Assembly: GCA_002352185.1 (NCBI GenBank)
Contig: DEHY01000056.1
Span: 1 to 6,871, forward strand
DNA length: 6,871 nt
Reading direction: 5' to 3'
Origin: Competibacteraceae bacterium UBA2788
Lineage (GTDB): Bacteria > Pseudomonadota > Gammaproteobacteria > Competibacterales > Competibacteraceae
Part shown: one piece after another, positions 6,852-6,871 of the stretch
Numbering within the stretch: the first letter of the stretch is position 1
Layout: every line of letters starts with the position of its first letter
Translations under genes and position numbers: made by a program
The notes under the pieces: generated by a model
Database searches by the model: none
What the model was told of the DNA's origin: nothing
What the model saw: only the letters and a program-made list of their open reading frames with translations

Positions 6852-6860
6852 ACCTCCTCC
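6852..6860 (-). promoter_or_regulatory. Strong but misplaced Shine-Dalgarno sequence upstream of cls
   Basis: GGAGGAGGT on the minus strand, a near-perfect anti-16S match, ending 27 bases before the cls ATG. That is too far for normal initiation, and no ATG or GTG lies at the usual distance after it. It may bind ribosomes in standby, serve a start with a rare codon, or be chance. The cls start itself has only GAGAAA nearby. Confidence 0.4.
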
Positions 6861-6871
6861 CCGGCCTAAAG

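Overview
The window holds three genes, all on the minus strand. In transcription order they are a cardiolipin-synthase-type phospholipase D enzyme (6824 to 5391), a large secreted subtilisin-family protease (5189 to 1755), and a secreted CAP/SCP-domain protein (1655 to beyond base 1, so its 3' end is missing). No RNA gene, IS element, CRISPR array or plus-strand gene is supported. The high GC content of most of the window, the Cls architecture with its two N-terminal membrane segments, the clear Shine-Dalgarno sites and the Sec-type signal peptides suggest a GC-rich Gram-negative bacterium. A proteobacterium, perhaps an environmental gammaproteobacterium, is the best guess, but this is inference and the sequence does not settle it.

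Layout: 6825-6871 is the leader of the Cls gene, with a very strong ribosome-binding sequence placed too far upstream to serve its start. Cls has two intact HKD motifs. The 201-base gap at 5190-5390 holds a small perfect hairpin downstream of cls and a consensus TATAAT box 45 bases upstream of the protease start. The protease reads signal peptide, I9-like propeptide, S8 catalytic domain with a complete Asp/His/Ser triad, InlB-B-like repeat, beta-sandwich domain, CARDB domain, second InlB-B-like repeat, and five ~50-residue Cys- and Asn/Gly-rich repeats that run to the stop codon. The 99-base gap at 1656-1754 holds two perfect hairpins and the ribosome-binding site of the CAP gene. The CAP protein reads signal peptide, CAP domain, a Cna-B/SdrD-like domain, and then the same repeat series, cut by the window edge in its fourth unit.

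The most notable signal is that two unrelated exported proteins, a protease and a CAP protein, carry the same C-terminal repeat array. The units are in the same order and are about 89% identical in DNA by hand count, with one in-frame codon difference. The head of the CAP gene is clearly poorer in GC (about 37-58% in sampled 60-base blocks) than its tail (about 65-67%), and the change falls at the start of the tail. This points to a copied, mobile tail module joined to a CAP head of different origin. The two proteins probably share a location or partner outside the cell through this tail. Cls is a membrane-lipid enzyme with no visible functional link to the pair.
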